A DNA stretch of 57,185 nucleotides from DAOUBF01 sp034432795 (GTDB taxonomy: Bacteria > Chloroflexota > Anaerolineae > DSLN01), in NCBI GenBank assembly GCA_034432795.1, contig DAOUBF010000041.1, positions 1 through 57,185 of the forward strand. The letters run 5' to 3'. The notes beneath the pieces were generated by a model. It ran no database searches, had not been told where the DNA came from, and saw nothing but the letters and a program-made list of their open reading frames with translations. Shown piece after piece: positions 49,172 to 57,082 of this stretch. The position numbers and the translations under genes were made by a program. Numbering within the stretch: position 1 is the first letter of the stretch; every line of letters begins with the position of its first letter.

Positions 49172-50392
49172 TTATCGCCGTGCCAGAACGCGCTCATACA
49201 ACGCCAGCGTCTCCCCGGCGATGCGCTCCCAGCGAAAATGTTGAGAAAGTTCCATCGCACGCCGACCCAGCCGCGCACACAGCGTGGGCGCCGCCGCCAG
49301 GGTAGCGATCGCCGCCGCCAGCGCCGGGGCATCGTTCGGCGGCACCAGATAGACGTTCTCCAGGTGGCGCAATTCCTCTATCGGCGGATCAGGGTGCGTT
49401 GTGATGATCGCACAGCCGTGTGCCAGCGCCGCCAACAGGCTCCCCCGGCGGAATGAGGCCCCATCGCGATAAGGCAGGACACATATATCCATCGCTTCAA
49501 ACAGGGCCGAGACTTCGGTGGGGGCCAGGTAGCCCGTCATGCGCACCCGACCGCTCAGCCCCAGTTCCTGGATCAATCTGGTGATAACCTCGGCGTAGGC
49601 CACATTGGTTTTATCGCTCGCGCCTGTGCGCCCGCCGATCAGGATCAGGCGTATATGTGCGCCCGCGTTGCCCAGCCGGGCCAGCGCCTGCAACAGCGTG
49701 TCCACCCCTTTGCTCTCGTTGAGGAAGCCGAAGTAGCCCAGAAGCACGTCTTCCGGCCCCACGCCGTAGCGCGCCCGCCAGGCATCGCGCTTATAGCCGA
49801 CCGGGAGCTGAGGGATAATGTTGCTTCCGATGGGGATGACCACAATACGGTTGTCGCCGGGGTAGCGGGGCTTGCCCAGACCCTCCGCCAGCAGGCGTTC
49901 CCGGTCTGCTGCGGTAGTCACGATCACGGCGTCGGAGCGGCGGGCCAGGAACTTCACCGCCCACCAACGCAGTCGCCCGGCCTTGGGGAAGAGGTAGGGC
50001 GTTTTTAGATCGTGAAACGTGGTCACGATGGGGATACGGCGGCTTGTGCTCAGGGGCCAGCCCAGTTGATGCGCCAGCGGGTAAAAATTGATGGCCCCCT
50101 GCAGGTCATAGGCCGCAGCCTGGTACTGGATATTGTAGATGTCCAGCCTGAGTTCCTCGGCCAGCCAATTCAGGTGTCCCCAGGCCTCCCAATCCCAGGC
50201 AGTGATCACGGGGTGCGGCAGCGGGGCCGTATCGGCCACAGGCCCCAACCCAGGCGTGCGGGCCGCGCTGCGGGTGATCACATGCACTTCGTGCCCCAGT
50301 TGGCTCAGTGCCCGCCCCAACATGCGCGTGAAGTCGCCCACACCGCCCTCTAGCGGCGGATATTCGCCCGTGATCAGCCCGATACGTAGCAT
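49172..50392 (-). CDS. Glycosyltransferase family 4
   Basis: 406 aa, GT-B fold. N-terminal acceptor domain begins RIGLITGEYPPLEGGVGDFTRMLGRALSQLGHEVHVI. The C-terminal nucleotide-sugar domain has YFGFLNESKGVDTLLQALARLG, GYLAPTEVSALFEAMDICVLPYRDGASFRRGSLLAALAHGCAIITT, and the catalytic Glu in PIEEL. Retaining enzyme by family. The donor is probably a GDP- or UDP-sugar; unproven. Its start codon lies at the edge of a family A repeat, without a clear RBS. Confidence 0.93.
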   Translation of the reverse strand: MLRIGLITGEYPPLEGGVGDFTRMLGRALSQLGHEVHVITRSAARTPGLGPVADTAPLPHPVITAWDWEAWGHLNWLAEELRLDIYNIQYQAAAYDLQGAINFYPLAHQLGWPLSTSRRIPIVTTFHDLKTPYLFPKAGRLRWWAVKFLARRSDAVIVTTAADRERLLAEGLGKPRYPGDNRIVVIPIGSNIIPQLPVGYKRDAWRARYGVGPEDVLLGYFGFLNESKGVDTLLQALARLGNAGAHIRLILIGGRTGASDKTNVAYAEVITRLIQELGLSGRVRMTGYLAPTEVSALFEAMDICVLPYRDGASFRRGSLLAALAHGCAIITTHPDPPIEELRHLENVYLVPPNDAPALAAAIATLAAAPTLCARLGRRAMELSQHFRWERIAGETLALYERVLARR

Positions 50393-50458
50393 AGACGACG
50401 AACGACGGAGGACGGAGGACGGAAACCATCAGTCGTCTGTCCTCCATCCGCTGTCATT
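50393..50458. repeat. Family A inverted repeat between GT2 and GT4
   Basis: TAGACGACGAACGACGGAGGACGGAGGACGG and, inverted, AGTCGTCTGTCCTCCATCCGCTGTCA. The repeat supplies the GT2 stop codon and ends at the GT4 start codon. Confidence 0.75.
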
Positions 50459-51374
50459 TTAACCCCGAACGCAGTACCTGCCAGTACGCCGCCACGCGCT
50501 GGCGACGCAGCGGGCGCTTGTGGCCCAGCGCTCCTTTGAGCGCTTCCAGCGCGAGTTGCTGGCTGTACAACGCCAGCAGGAAGAGGCGCAACACCGCCGC
50601 CGCCAGCGCCCCGTGATACTTGCGAAAGTAGCGGATTTTGCTCGTCTGGAAGTGGATGTGCCGCGCAGGCACAGCCTGTTCGCTGCTCTTGCCCTCATGG
50701 TGAATCACCTGCGCCCCTGGAAAGTACACCACCTTCCAGCCCGCTGCTTTGATCCGCCGACACCAATCCAACTCTTCGGAGTACATGAAGAAGCCCTCGT
50801 CCAGTCCGCCGACCTGTTCAATTACCTCGCGCCGCACCACCAGGCAGGCGCCTGTGACCCAATCCACCTCGCTGATTTCGTCATCGCGCCGATCCAGGAC
50901 GTAGTAGTGCTTCGACACCCCCGGCGGCGCCCACGATTGCAGCCAGGTGCTCTCAAATACCGCTGTCCAGAAGGTGGGAAAACGCCGCCGGGATGACTGC
51001 ACCGACCCATCCGGGTTGAGCAACTGTGGCCCCAATGCCCCCACCTGCGGGTGCGCATCCAGATAGGCCACTATGGCGGCCAGCGCATCACCGAGGACCT
51101 CCGTATCCGGATTGAGCAGCATTACATAGCGCCCAGAGCTTACAGTGATGCCCTGATTGTTCGCGCCGGGGAAGCCGCGATTCTGGGCGTTGGCGATCAA
51201 GCGCACCTGGGGGAATTCGCTCGCCACCATCGCCGTGCTGCCATCCGCCGAGGCGTTGTCCACCACAATGACCTCAAGCTCCAGGGGCGCGGCGCCCTCG
51301 GTGAAGACCGATTGCAGGCAACGCCGCAGCAGGTCGCGCACGTTCCAACTCACAATGATGATGCTCAGGTCCAT
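50454..51374 (-). CDS. Glycosyltransferase family 2 (WbbL-like)
   Basis: 306 aa, GT-A fold. DLSIIIVSWNVRDLLRRCLQSV, VVDNASADGSTAMV (donor-site DxD-like), GFPGANNQGI, MLLNPDTEV, VDWVTGACLVVRREV and EELDWCRRIKAAGWKVVYFPGAQVIHHEGKSS. This is the pattern of rhamnosyl- and related transferases (WbbL). With rmd and gmd in the same cluster, the GDP-6-deoxyhexose product may be its donor. The stop codon lies in a family A repeat. Confidence 0.94.
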   Translation of the reverse strand: MDLSIIIVSWNVRDLLRRCLQSVFTEGAAPLELEVIVVDNASADGSTAMVASEFPQVRLIANAQNRGFPGANNQGITVSSGRYVMLLNPDTEVLGDALAAIVAYLDAHPQVGALGPQLLNPDGSVQSSRRRFPTFWTAVFESTWLQSWAPPGVSKHYYVLDRRDDEISEVDWVTGACLVVRREVIEQVGGLDEGFFMYSEELDWCRRIKAAGWKVVYFPGAQVIHHEGKSSEQAVPARHIHFQTSKIRYFRKYHGALAAAVLRLFLLALYSQQLALEALKGALGHKRPLRRQRVAAYWQVLRSGLK

Positions 51375-51404
51375 TCAGCTATTCACATGAGCGCTTCGCG
51401 CCCG

Positions 51405-51482
51405 ACGGGAGACGGAGGTAGGGGTGCAGCGCGCTGTTAGGGCACGACATGCTGTGCCCCTACCTCTCTCCTCCGTCCCTAA
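51405..51482. repeat. Nested repeat between TatD and GT2 genes
   Basis: Outer arms GGGAGACGGAGGTAGGGG and CCCCTACCTCTCTCCTCCGTCCC; inside lies TGCAGCGCGCTGTTAGGGCACGACATGCTGTGCC (family D). It supplies the TatD C-terminus (FFRDGGER) and stop. Confidence 0.7.
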
Positions 51483-52233
51483 AGAACAGCGCCTCCGCGT
51501 TGGCCGTCGTCTGCGCCGCCACGACCTCCAGGGGCAACCCTTTCACAGCAGCGACCTCTTCGGCCACATAGCGCACATAGGCCGGCTCATTGCGGCGCCC
51601 ACGATGCGCCTGCGGTGTCAGATAAGGCGCGTCGGTCTCAATAAGCAGGCGCTCCAGGGGGGCCAGGGCGACGACCTGGCGCAGCGCGTCGGCTTTGGGG
51701 AAGGTGACCGGGCCGCTGATGCCCAGGTACAGGCCCAGCGCCAGGGCTGCCTCCGCCACCTGTGCATCGCCGGAGAAGGAGTGCAGCACGCCGCGAACCG
51801 GGGCATGGGCTTGCAACGTCGCCAAAACGGCCTCATGCGCTTCGCGATCGTGGATGATCACCGGCAGGCCCAATTGCTGCGCCAGCGCCAGTTGCGCCTC
51901 AAACGCGCGCGCCTGGGCCTGGCGGGGCGACCAATCGCGGTAGAAGTCCAGCCCGATCTCTCCAATGGCTACCACCTTCGGATGGCGGGCCAACTGCTCC
52001 AGTTCGGCCAGGGTGGCCGCGTCCCAGTCCCTGGCCTCGTGAGGATGCACGCCGACGGCGGCATAGACGCCCGCGTGGCGTTCGGCCAGGGCCACGGCTG
52101 CGCGGCTGCTGGGCAGCCCCGTCCCGATTGTCACCATCCGCAGCACCCCGGCCTCATGCGCCCGTGCGATCACCGCGCCGATGTCGGCGTCAAATTGCGG
52201 GTGGTCCAGATGGCAGTGCGTGTCAACCAGCAT
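51460..52233 (-). CDS. tatD: TatD-family metal-dependent hydrolase
   Basis: 257 aa. TIM-barrel amidohydrolase: MLVDTHCHLDHPQFDADI, VGVHPHEARDW, AIGEIGLDFYRDWSPR, IIHDREAHE, HSFSGDAQVAE and LIETDAPYLTPQAHRGRRNEP, all typical. TatD acts as a nuclease or deaminase-like hydrolase in DNA quality control. The start overlaps the phosphohexomutase stop by 11 bases. Its last eight codons come from a repeat. Confidence 0.95.
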   Translation of the reverse strand: MLVDTHCHLDHPQFDADIGAVIARAHEAGVLRMVTIGTGLPSSRAAVALAERHAGVYAAVGVHPHEARDWDAATLAELEQLARHPKVVAIGEIGLDFYRDWSPRQAQARAFEAQLALAQQLGLPVIIHDREAHEAVLATLQAHAPVRGVLHSFSGDAQVAEAALALGLYLGISGPVTFPKADALRQVVALAPLERLLIETDAPYLTPQAHRGRRNEPAYVRYVAEEVAAVKGLPLEVVAAQTTANAEALFFRDGGER

Positions 52234-53653
52234 TCAACCCCAACAGCCTGACCCCATCTTCCAGGATGGGCCGGACACGGTTCTTATCGGTGGTCTCCGT
52301 ATACACCCGGATGATCGGCTCGGTGCCGGAGAAGCGGATGAGCAGCCAGCCGCCGTCCTCCAGCCCGAATTTGAAGCCATCGGTGGTGTCCAGGCCGGTG
52401 ACGCGCAGCCCGCCGATGCGCTCTGGATGGGCCGTGCGGATGCGCTGCTGGATGGCTTCACGCCGTTCCATTGGATAGGTCAGGTCAATCCGGTCATAAT
52501 AATGCGCCCCCACCTTGCTGAACAGGTAGTCCACCAGTTCCGTCGGCTTGCGCCCGGTCTTGACCAGGAAATCCAGCATATACAGTCCGGCCAGGATGCC
52601 GTCGCGCTCCGGCACGTGGTTGCCAAAGGCGTAGCCACCGCTCTCCTCGCCGCCGATCATCGCGCTTGTTTCCAGCATCTTAGGCGCGACGTATTTGAAG
52701 CCCACGCCCGTCTCGTACACCGGCACGTCATACAACTGGCCCAGCTTCCACAGCATAGAGGTGGTGGACAGCGTTTTCACGATAGGGCCGCGTTGCTTGC
52801 GTACCTCCAGCAGGTAGAGCACGAGCAGCGCATACACGCGGAGTTGGTCAATGAACTCCCCGCGCTCATCGGCCACGCCAATACGGTCGGCGTCCCCATC
52901 CGTGATGATGCCCACATCCGCCCCTACCTCGCGCACCTTCGCCAGGCAGACATCCACATTTGGCGGGATCGGCTCAGGCCGAAGCATCTCCGGGAAGATG
53001 GGGTTGCGCTCATTGTGGATTTCAATGATGCGGGTCTTGCCGCCGCCGAGCAGGCGGGGGAACCAACCGGCGCCATTTCCCCACATGGCATCCACCACCA
53101 CAGTCAGCCCGGCCTGGCGAATCGGCTCTACGTCAATCAGCTCTTTAAGATGCTCCAGGTAGGCAGGCGCCGGGTCAAAGCGGCGCACCAGGCCGCGCGC
53201 CTCGGCCTCTTCCAGCGGCAGCCGTCGGACCTCCTCTGAGGGTGGAATACGGGCCTCAATCTCCTTCAGCCCCGCAGGGTCAATCGCACCGCCGTACTGA
53301 TTGCGCACCTTGAAGCCGTTATCCGAGCCGGGGTTGTGGCTGGCGGTGATGTTCACCGCGCCAATCGCCCGATTGGCCACAACCGCGTAAGAGATCACCG
53401 GTGTGGGCGTGGCGCTCTGGGTCAACAGGACGGGGATATTGTGCGCGGCCAGCACCTCGGCAGCGGCAGCCGCGAAGCGCTCCGAGCCGAAGCGCTTATC
53501 GTACCCTACGACCACGCCGCGCTGCGCGTCGCCCTGGTCCAACAGGTAGCGGGCAAAGCCCTGAGCGCAACGCCGCACATTGGTAAAGGTATAATCCTCG
53601 GCGATCACGCCGCGCCAGCCATCTGTCCCGAAGCGAATTACTGTGTCCTGCAC
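52223..53653 (-). CDS. Phosphoglucomutase/phosphomannomutase
   Basis: 476 aa from a GTG at 53653 (AGGAGG about 5 bases upstream, one base after the gmd stop); a longer ATG reading has no RBS. Alpha-D-phosphohexomutase: FGTDGWRGVIAEDYT, catalytic Ser in NITASHNPGSDNGFKV, metal loop TDGDADRIGVAD, substrate loop GGEESGGYAF, and phosphate site RFSGTEPIIRVYTE. It interconverts hexose 6- and 1-phosphates. Placed with gmd and rmd, the mannose form (for GDP-mannose) is the likely substrate, though that is inference. Confidence 0.95.
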   Translation of the reverse strand: MQDTVIRFGTDGWRGVIAEDYTFTNVRRCAQGFARYLLDQGDAQRGVVVGYDKRFGSERFAAAAAEVLAAHNIPVLLTQSATPTPVISYAVVANRAIGAVNITASHNPGSDNGFKVRNQYGGAIDPAGLKEIEARIPPSEEVRRLPLEEAEARGLVRRFDPAPAYLEHLKELIDVEPIRQAGLTVVVDAMWGNGAGWFPRLLGGGKTRIIEIHNERNPIFPEMLRPEPIPPNVDVCLAKVREVGADVGIITDGDADRIGVADERGEFIDQLRVYALLVLYLLEVRKQRGPIVKTLSTTSMLWKLGQLYDVPVYETGVGFKYVAPKMLETSAMIGGEESGGYAFGNHVPERDGILAGLYMLDFLVKTGRKPTELVDYLFSKVGAHYYDRIDLTYPMERREAIQQRIRTAHPERIGGLRVTGLDTTDGFKFGLEDGGWLLIRFSGTEPIIRVYTETTDKNRVRPILEDGVRLLGLNAG

Positions 53654-53654
53654 C

Positions 53655-54632
53655 TTAGCCTCCTGACCTCTTAGCTGCCTGAAGATATGAGTCCACCATG
53701 AGATCAATCAGTTCGTCAAAATGAACCGTCGGCTCCCAGCCGAGCACGCGCCGGGCCTTGCTGGCGTCGCCCACCAGCAGGTCCACCTCGGCGGGCCGCA
53801 GGAACTGGGGGTCTACCACGACGTACTCCTCCCAGTTCAGCCCCAGCCGTGCAAAGGCCTTCTGGCACACCTCGCGCACCGAGTGCGTCTCGCCGCTGGC
53901 GATAACGTAATCGTCGGGCTGGCTCTGCTGGAGCATCAGCCACATGGCCCGCACATAATCCGGTGTGTAGCCCAGGTCGCGGCGGGCGTCCAGATTGCCC
54001 AGGCGCAACTCCTTCGCCCTGCCCAGCTTGATCTGCACCGCACCATGCGTGATCTTGGGGGTGAAGAACTCCAGCCCCTGGCGCGGCGAAGTATGGTTAA
54101 AGAGGATGCCGGAGCAGGCGAACAGGCCGTAGCTTTCGCGGTAATTGACCGTGATGTAGTGGCCGTAGACCTTGGCCACGCCGTAGGGGCTGCGGGGGTG
54201 GAAGGGTGTATCTTCATTCTGGGGCACCTGCTTGACGCGACCGAACATTTCTGAGCTGCTGGCCTGGTAAAACTTGATCTCCGGGTCCACAATGCGGATG
54301 GCCTCCAGGACACGGGTGACGCCCAGAGCGGTGAACTCGCCGGTGAGCACGGGCTGCTTCCATGAGGTGGGCACGAAGGATTGGGCTGCCAGGTTATACA
54401 CCTCTTGTGGCCGATATTCACGAATGATGTCCACCAGCGACATCTGGTCCAGCAGGTCCCCTTGCGCAATGGTGATATGGTCCTGCAGGTGGCGGATGCG
54501 ATCAAAGTTCTCCGTGCTGCTCCGCCGCACCATGCCGACGACCTCATAGCCCTGCTCCAGCAGGAACTCGGCCAGATACGAGCCGTCCTGGCCGGTGATG
54601 CCTGTAATCAGAGCGACTTTGCGTTTGCTCAA
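53655..54632 (-). CDS. gmd: GDP-mannose 4,6-dehydratase
   Basis: 325 aa from a TTG at 54632 (AAGGAGGG upstream); the start overlaps the rmd stop (TTGA). Extended SDR: ALITGITGQDGSYLAEFLLEQGYEVVGMVRRSST, AAQSFVPTSW, the catalytic SSSEMFG and YGVAKVYGHYITVNYRESYGLFACSGILFNHTSPRQGLEFFTPKI. It converts GDP-mannose to GDP-4-keto-6-deoxymannose. With rmd the product would be GDP-D-rhamnose. Confidence 0.97.
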   Translation of the reverse strand: MSKRKVALITGITGQDGSYLAEFLLEQGYEVVGMVRRSSTENFDRIRHLQDHITIAQGDLLDQMSLVDIIREYRPQEVYNLAAQSFVPTSWKQPVLTGEFTALGVTRVLEAIRIVDPEIKFYQASSSEMFGRVKQVPQNEDTPFHPRSPYGVAKVYGHYITVNYRESYGLFACSGILFNHTSPRQGLEFFTPKITHGAVQIKLGRAKELRLGNLDARRDLGYTPDYVRAMWLMLQQSQPDDYVIASGETHSVREVCQKAFARLGLNWEEYVVVDPQFLRPAEVDLLVGDASKARRVLGWEPTVHFDELIDLMVDSYLQAAKRSGG

Positions 54633-55603
54633 TTCCGTCCCTCCTTATCCTGTCGGATTCGCTTGCGCCAGTCCTCCAGCACGTCGCGCACGGTCTGTTC
54701 AAAGGGGATTTGGGGCTGCCAGCCGGTGGCGGCGCGCAGGCGGCTGGGGTCGCCGAAACTGATGGGCGTATCCACCGGGCGCAACCGGCTGGGGTCGTGC
54801 TCCACCCTGATCTGCACCCGGCTGGCGCTGAGCATGATCTCAAGCAACTGGCGCATGGAGCGCGGCTGGCCGGAGCAGATATTATAGACCTCGCCCGGTG
54901 TGCCGTGCTCCAAAATGAGATGGTAGGCGCGCACAATATCGCGCACGTCGCTGAAATCGCGCTGGGTCTCCAGATTCCCCACGTAGATGACCGGTTGTGG
55001 GCGCAGCCCGGCCTCAATCTCAGCGATCTGTTTGGCGAAGGCCGGGGCCACGAAGCGCTCATCCTGACCTGGGCCGATATGGTTGAAGGGCCGCACGCGC
55101 ACAATATGCAGCCTGTAGCTAAGGAAGTATTGCAGGCCCAGCAGGTCCTGCGCCACCTTGCTCACCGCGTACGGGCTGCTGGGACGCAGGGGGCTGTCCT
55201 CGCGCAGGGGCAACTCCTCTGGCCGCGCCTGGCCGTACTCTTCGTTTGAGCCGACGACCAGGATACGCGCAGGCAGTCCCAGCCTCCGGGTGGCCTCCAA
55301 CAGGTTCACCTGACTGCGGATGTTGTTCTCCAGTGTACCCCAGGGGTCGCGCAACGACTCCGGGACGAACGCCTGGGCGGCGAGATGAAAGAGCCGGTCG
55401 GGTCGGACCTCGGCTATCAGGTCGTGCACGGCCTGCGGGTCACGTAGATCGGCCTCCAGCACACGCACATCGGGTGGAAGCCCGACCCGCTTCTGGTCGG
55501 CGTGCAGGACGCAGCCGAAGACCTCCATATTGCCTTGACTGATGAGATAAGTTGCCAGATGCCTTCCGGCGAAGCCACCCACGCCGGTGATCAGGGCACG
55601 CAA
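54629..55603 (-). CDS. rmd: GDP-6-deoxy-D-mannose reductase (RmlD/GMD-like epimerase family)
   Basis: 324 aa from a TTG at 55603 (GGGAG 6 bases upstream). Extended SDR: RALITGVGGFAGRHLATYLISQG, FHLAAQAFVPESLRDPWGTLENN, VVGSNEEYG, YAVSKVAQDLLGLQYFLSYRLHIVRVRPFNHIGPGQDERFVAP, RDFSDVRDIVRAY. Its place next to gmd and its motifs fit the GDP-4-keto-6-deoxymannose reductase. A GDP-6-deoxytalose or UDP-sugar epimerase role is not fully excluded. First gene of the glycan cluster. Confidence 0.9.
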   Translation of the reverse strand: MRALITGVGGFAGRHLATYLISQGNMEVFGCVLHADQKRVGLPPDVRVLEADLRDPQAVHDLIAEVRPDRLFHLAAQAFVPESLRDPWGTLENNIRSQVNLLEATRRLGLPARILVVGSNEEYGQARPEELPLREDSPLRPSSPYAVSKVAQDLLGLQYFLSYRLHIVRVRPFNHIGPGQDERFVAPAFAKQIAEIEAGLRPQPVIYVGNLETQRDFSDVRDIVRAYHLILEHGTPGEVYNICSGQPRSMRQLLEIMLSASRVQIRVEHDPSRLRPVDTPISFGDPSRLRAATGWQPQIPFEQTVRDVLEDWRKRIRQDKEGRN

Positions 55604-55681
55604 GTCATACTCCCTTTATCGCAGATGCATTCTGCGATTATATCCGGCTTGATCGGCAGTTGCAACCAGGCGACATCAGGG

Positions 55682-55710
55682 TTGGCATAGGCGCCTGAGG
55701 GAGTTATAAT
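55682..55710 (+). promoter_or_regulatory. Promoter of the HEPN/MNT pair
   Basis: TTGGCA at 55682-55687, a 17-nt spacer, TATAAT at 55705-55710. Strong match; 22 nt before the HEPN start. Confidence 0.8.
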
Positions 55711-55732
55711 CTGGACTGGGAGGTCACCGATC

Positions 55733-56122
55733 ATGCCACAACGGGCACGGGATTGGCTGAATCAGGCCATCCGCGATTTGGAGCAGGCTGAAGACTCATA
55801 CCGGGCCGGACGCCATGAGTGGGCCTGCTTCGCGGCCCAGCAGGCGGCAGAAAAAGCGGTGAAAGCTCTCCATCTCCACCACGGTCAGGAAGCCTGGGGG
55901 CATGTCATTGCCCGACTATTGCGTGAGTTGGCAGGGGTTGTGCCTGTCCCTGAGGAATTGGTGGAAAAAGGTCGGGTCCTGGACAATTTCTATATCCCCC
56001 CGCGTTATCCTAATAGCCACCCCGAAGGTGCGCCTTTTGAGCATTACGGCCCATTACACAGTGAGGAGGCCCTCCGTTATGCCCGTGAGATCCTTGAATT
56101 CGTCCGTGCTCAAATGGCCTGA
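55733..56122 (+). CDS. HEPN-domain protein (putative toxin)
   Basis: 129 aa. HEPN domain: RDWLNQAIRDLEQAEDSYRAGRHEWACFAAQQAAEKAVKALHLH, then DNFYIPPRYPNSHPEG and SEEALRYAREILEFVRAQM. A possible RxxxxH (RYPNSH) is present, as in HEPN RNases. The MNT gene follows with a 44-base overlap, so this is a HEPN/MNT toxin-antitoxin pair. GGAGG precedes the ATG and a strong promoter is upstream. Confidence 0.93.
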   Translation: MPQRARDWLNQAIRDLEQAEDSYRAGRHEWACFAAQQAAEKAVKALHLHHGQEAWGHVIARLLRELAGVVPVPEELVEKGRVLDNFYIPPRYPNSHPEGAPFEHYGPLHSEEALRYAREILEFVRAQMA

Positions 56123-56453
56123 GGCGCGGGTAGTGGACCAGGCGGTGCGGCGCTGGGCGGAACGTATGGCGCAGCAGCAGCCGGGGGTGCTCCGCATCGG
56201 CTATATCGGCTCCTATGCTCGCGGCGACTGGGGTGTGGGCAGCGACGTGGACATCGTGGTCATCGTTGAGCGGGCGACGCTTCCCTTTGAACGTCGTGCG
56301 ACCCAGTGGGATGCAACTGAGTTGCCTGTGCCTGCGGATGTGCTGGTCTATACATTGGACGAGTGGCAAGCCCTGGATCGGCAGGGGCGATTTTACCAGA
56401 CGGTGATGCGAGAGGCTGTCTGGGTTTATCCCCAAGAAGGCCCAATTTCTTAA
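56079..56453 (+). CDS. MNT-type nucleotidyltransferase (putative antitoxin)
   Basis: 124 aa from the ATG at 56079 (GAGGAGG about 10 bases upstream). Minimal nucleotidyltransferase: IGYIGSYARGDWGVGSDVDIVVIVE carries GSYARG and the metal Asp pair DVD. The third acidic residue may be in PADVLVYT. In HEPN/MNT pairs the MNT protein AMPylates the HEPN toxin to silence it, or acts as a partner. The 44-base overlap with HEPN means translational coupling. Confidence 0.92.
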   Translation: MPVRSLNSSVLKWPEARVVDQAVRRWAERMAQQQPGVLRIGYIGSYARGDWGVGSDVDIVVIVERATLPFERRATQWDATELPVPADVLVYTLDEWQALDRQGRFYQTVMREAVWVYPQEGPIS

Positions 56454-56477
56454 GAGGGCGGGGCATCTGAGTACCTT

Positions 56478-57026
56478 TCAATGCCTGCTGCCCGGCGGTA
56501 CAGCCGTGTGGAGTTGGCGCCGGGCGCGCATCCAGGCGTATAGCACCATCACAGCGATGATCGCGTAGTAAAACAGGATGGCCGTGAGCACATCGCCCAG
56601 AAGTTCACCGGTGTACACGCGAAAGCGCCAGTCGTTGGGTGCATACACCCAGCGCCCGTTGACCTGTTCAAAGTAAGCGGTGAACGCGCCTGGCCGCGAG
56701 AAGCGCCAGTAGCTGCCCACCTGCTCAACATCCGTTGGCGTGAAGTCCACGTCGGTGCGCGGCGGGAACGTGCCCTCCCAGTGGCGGCCACGCACCTGAC
56801 TGTAGAGCGTGGCGTCGCCCGTGCGCAGCGCGGCCACCCAATCCTGGAAGGCCCGATCTGGCTGGGCGTAGCGGGCCACCAACTCTGGCGTGAAGTAGGC
56901 CGGGTCAAAGCGCCACAGCGCCTCCAGGCCCACATAGAAAGCGGGCAGGGCGTAGAGCAGCCAGGGCGCAAGCACGAGCACAATGAACAGGCGCCGGCGG
57001 CGGACGTAAGCGGGCAATGGGGTCAT
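56478..57026 (-). CDS. Two-TM membrane protein of unknown function
   Basis: 182 aa. Membrane helices at about 12-33 and 145-167, with an extracytoplasmic domain between (WRFDPAYFTPELVARYAQP, YWRFSRPGAFTAYFEQVNGRWVYAPNDWRF). The topology is clear, the family is not recognised. It might be a sensor or an assembly factor. It shares no operon with its neighbours that I can prove. Confidence 0.65.
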   Translation of the reverse strand: MTPLPAYVRRRRLFIVLVLAPWLLYALPAFYVGLEALWRFDPAYFTPELVARYAQPDRAFQDWVAALRTGDATLYSQVRGRHWEGTFPPRTDVDFTPTDVEQVGSYWRFSRPGAFTAYFEQVNGRWVYAPNDWRFRVYTGELLGDVLTAILFYYAIIAVMVLYAWMRARRQLHTAVPPGSRH

Positions 57027-57041
57027 GATATAGTCGGTGAA

Positions 57042-57082
57042 GACCTCACGGGTCTTGAAGACCTGCGAGGTCTGCCAGGTCT
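57042..57082. repeat. Family E (GACCTCGCAGGTC) repeat
   Basis: GACCTCACGGGTCTTGAAGACCTGCGAGGTCTGCCAGGTC. The same hairpin type is nested in the family B element at 10118. Confidence 0.7.

Noticed and set aside
51424..53239. Large plus-strand frames opposite tatD and the phosphohexomutase
   Set aside because: Both are antisense to genes with strong catalytic motifs.
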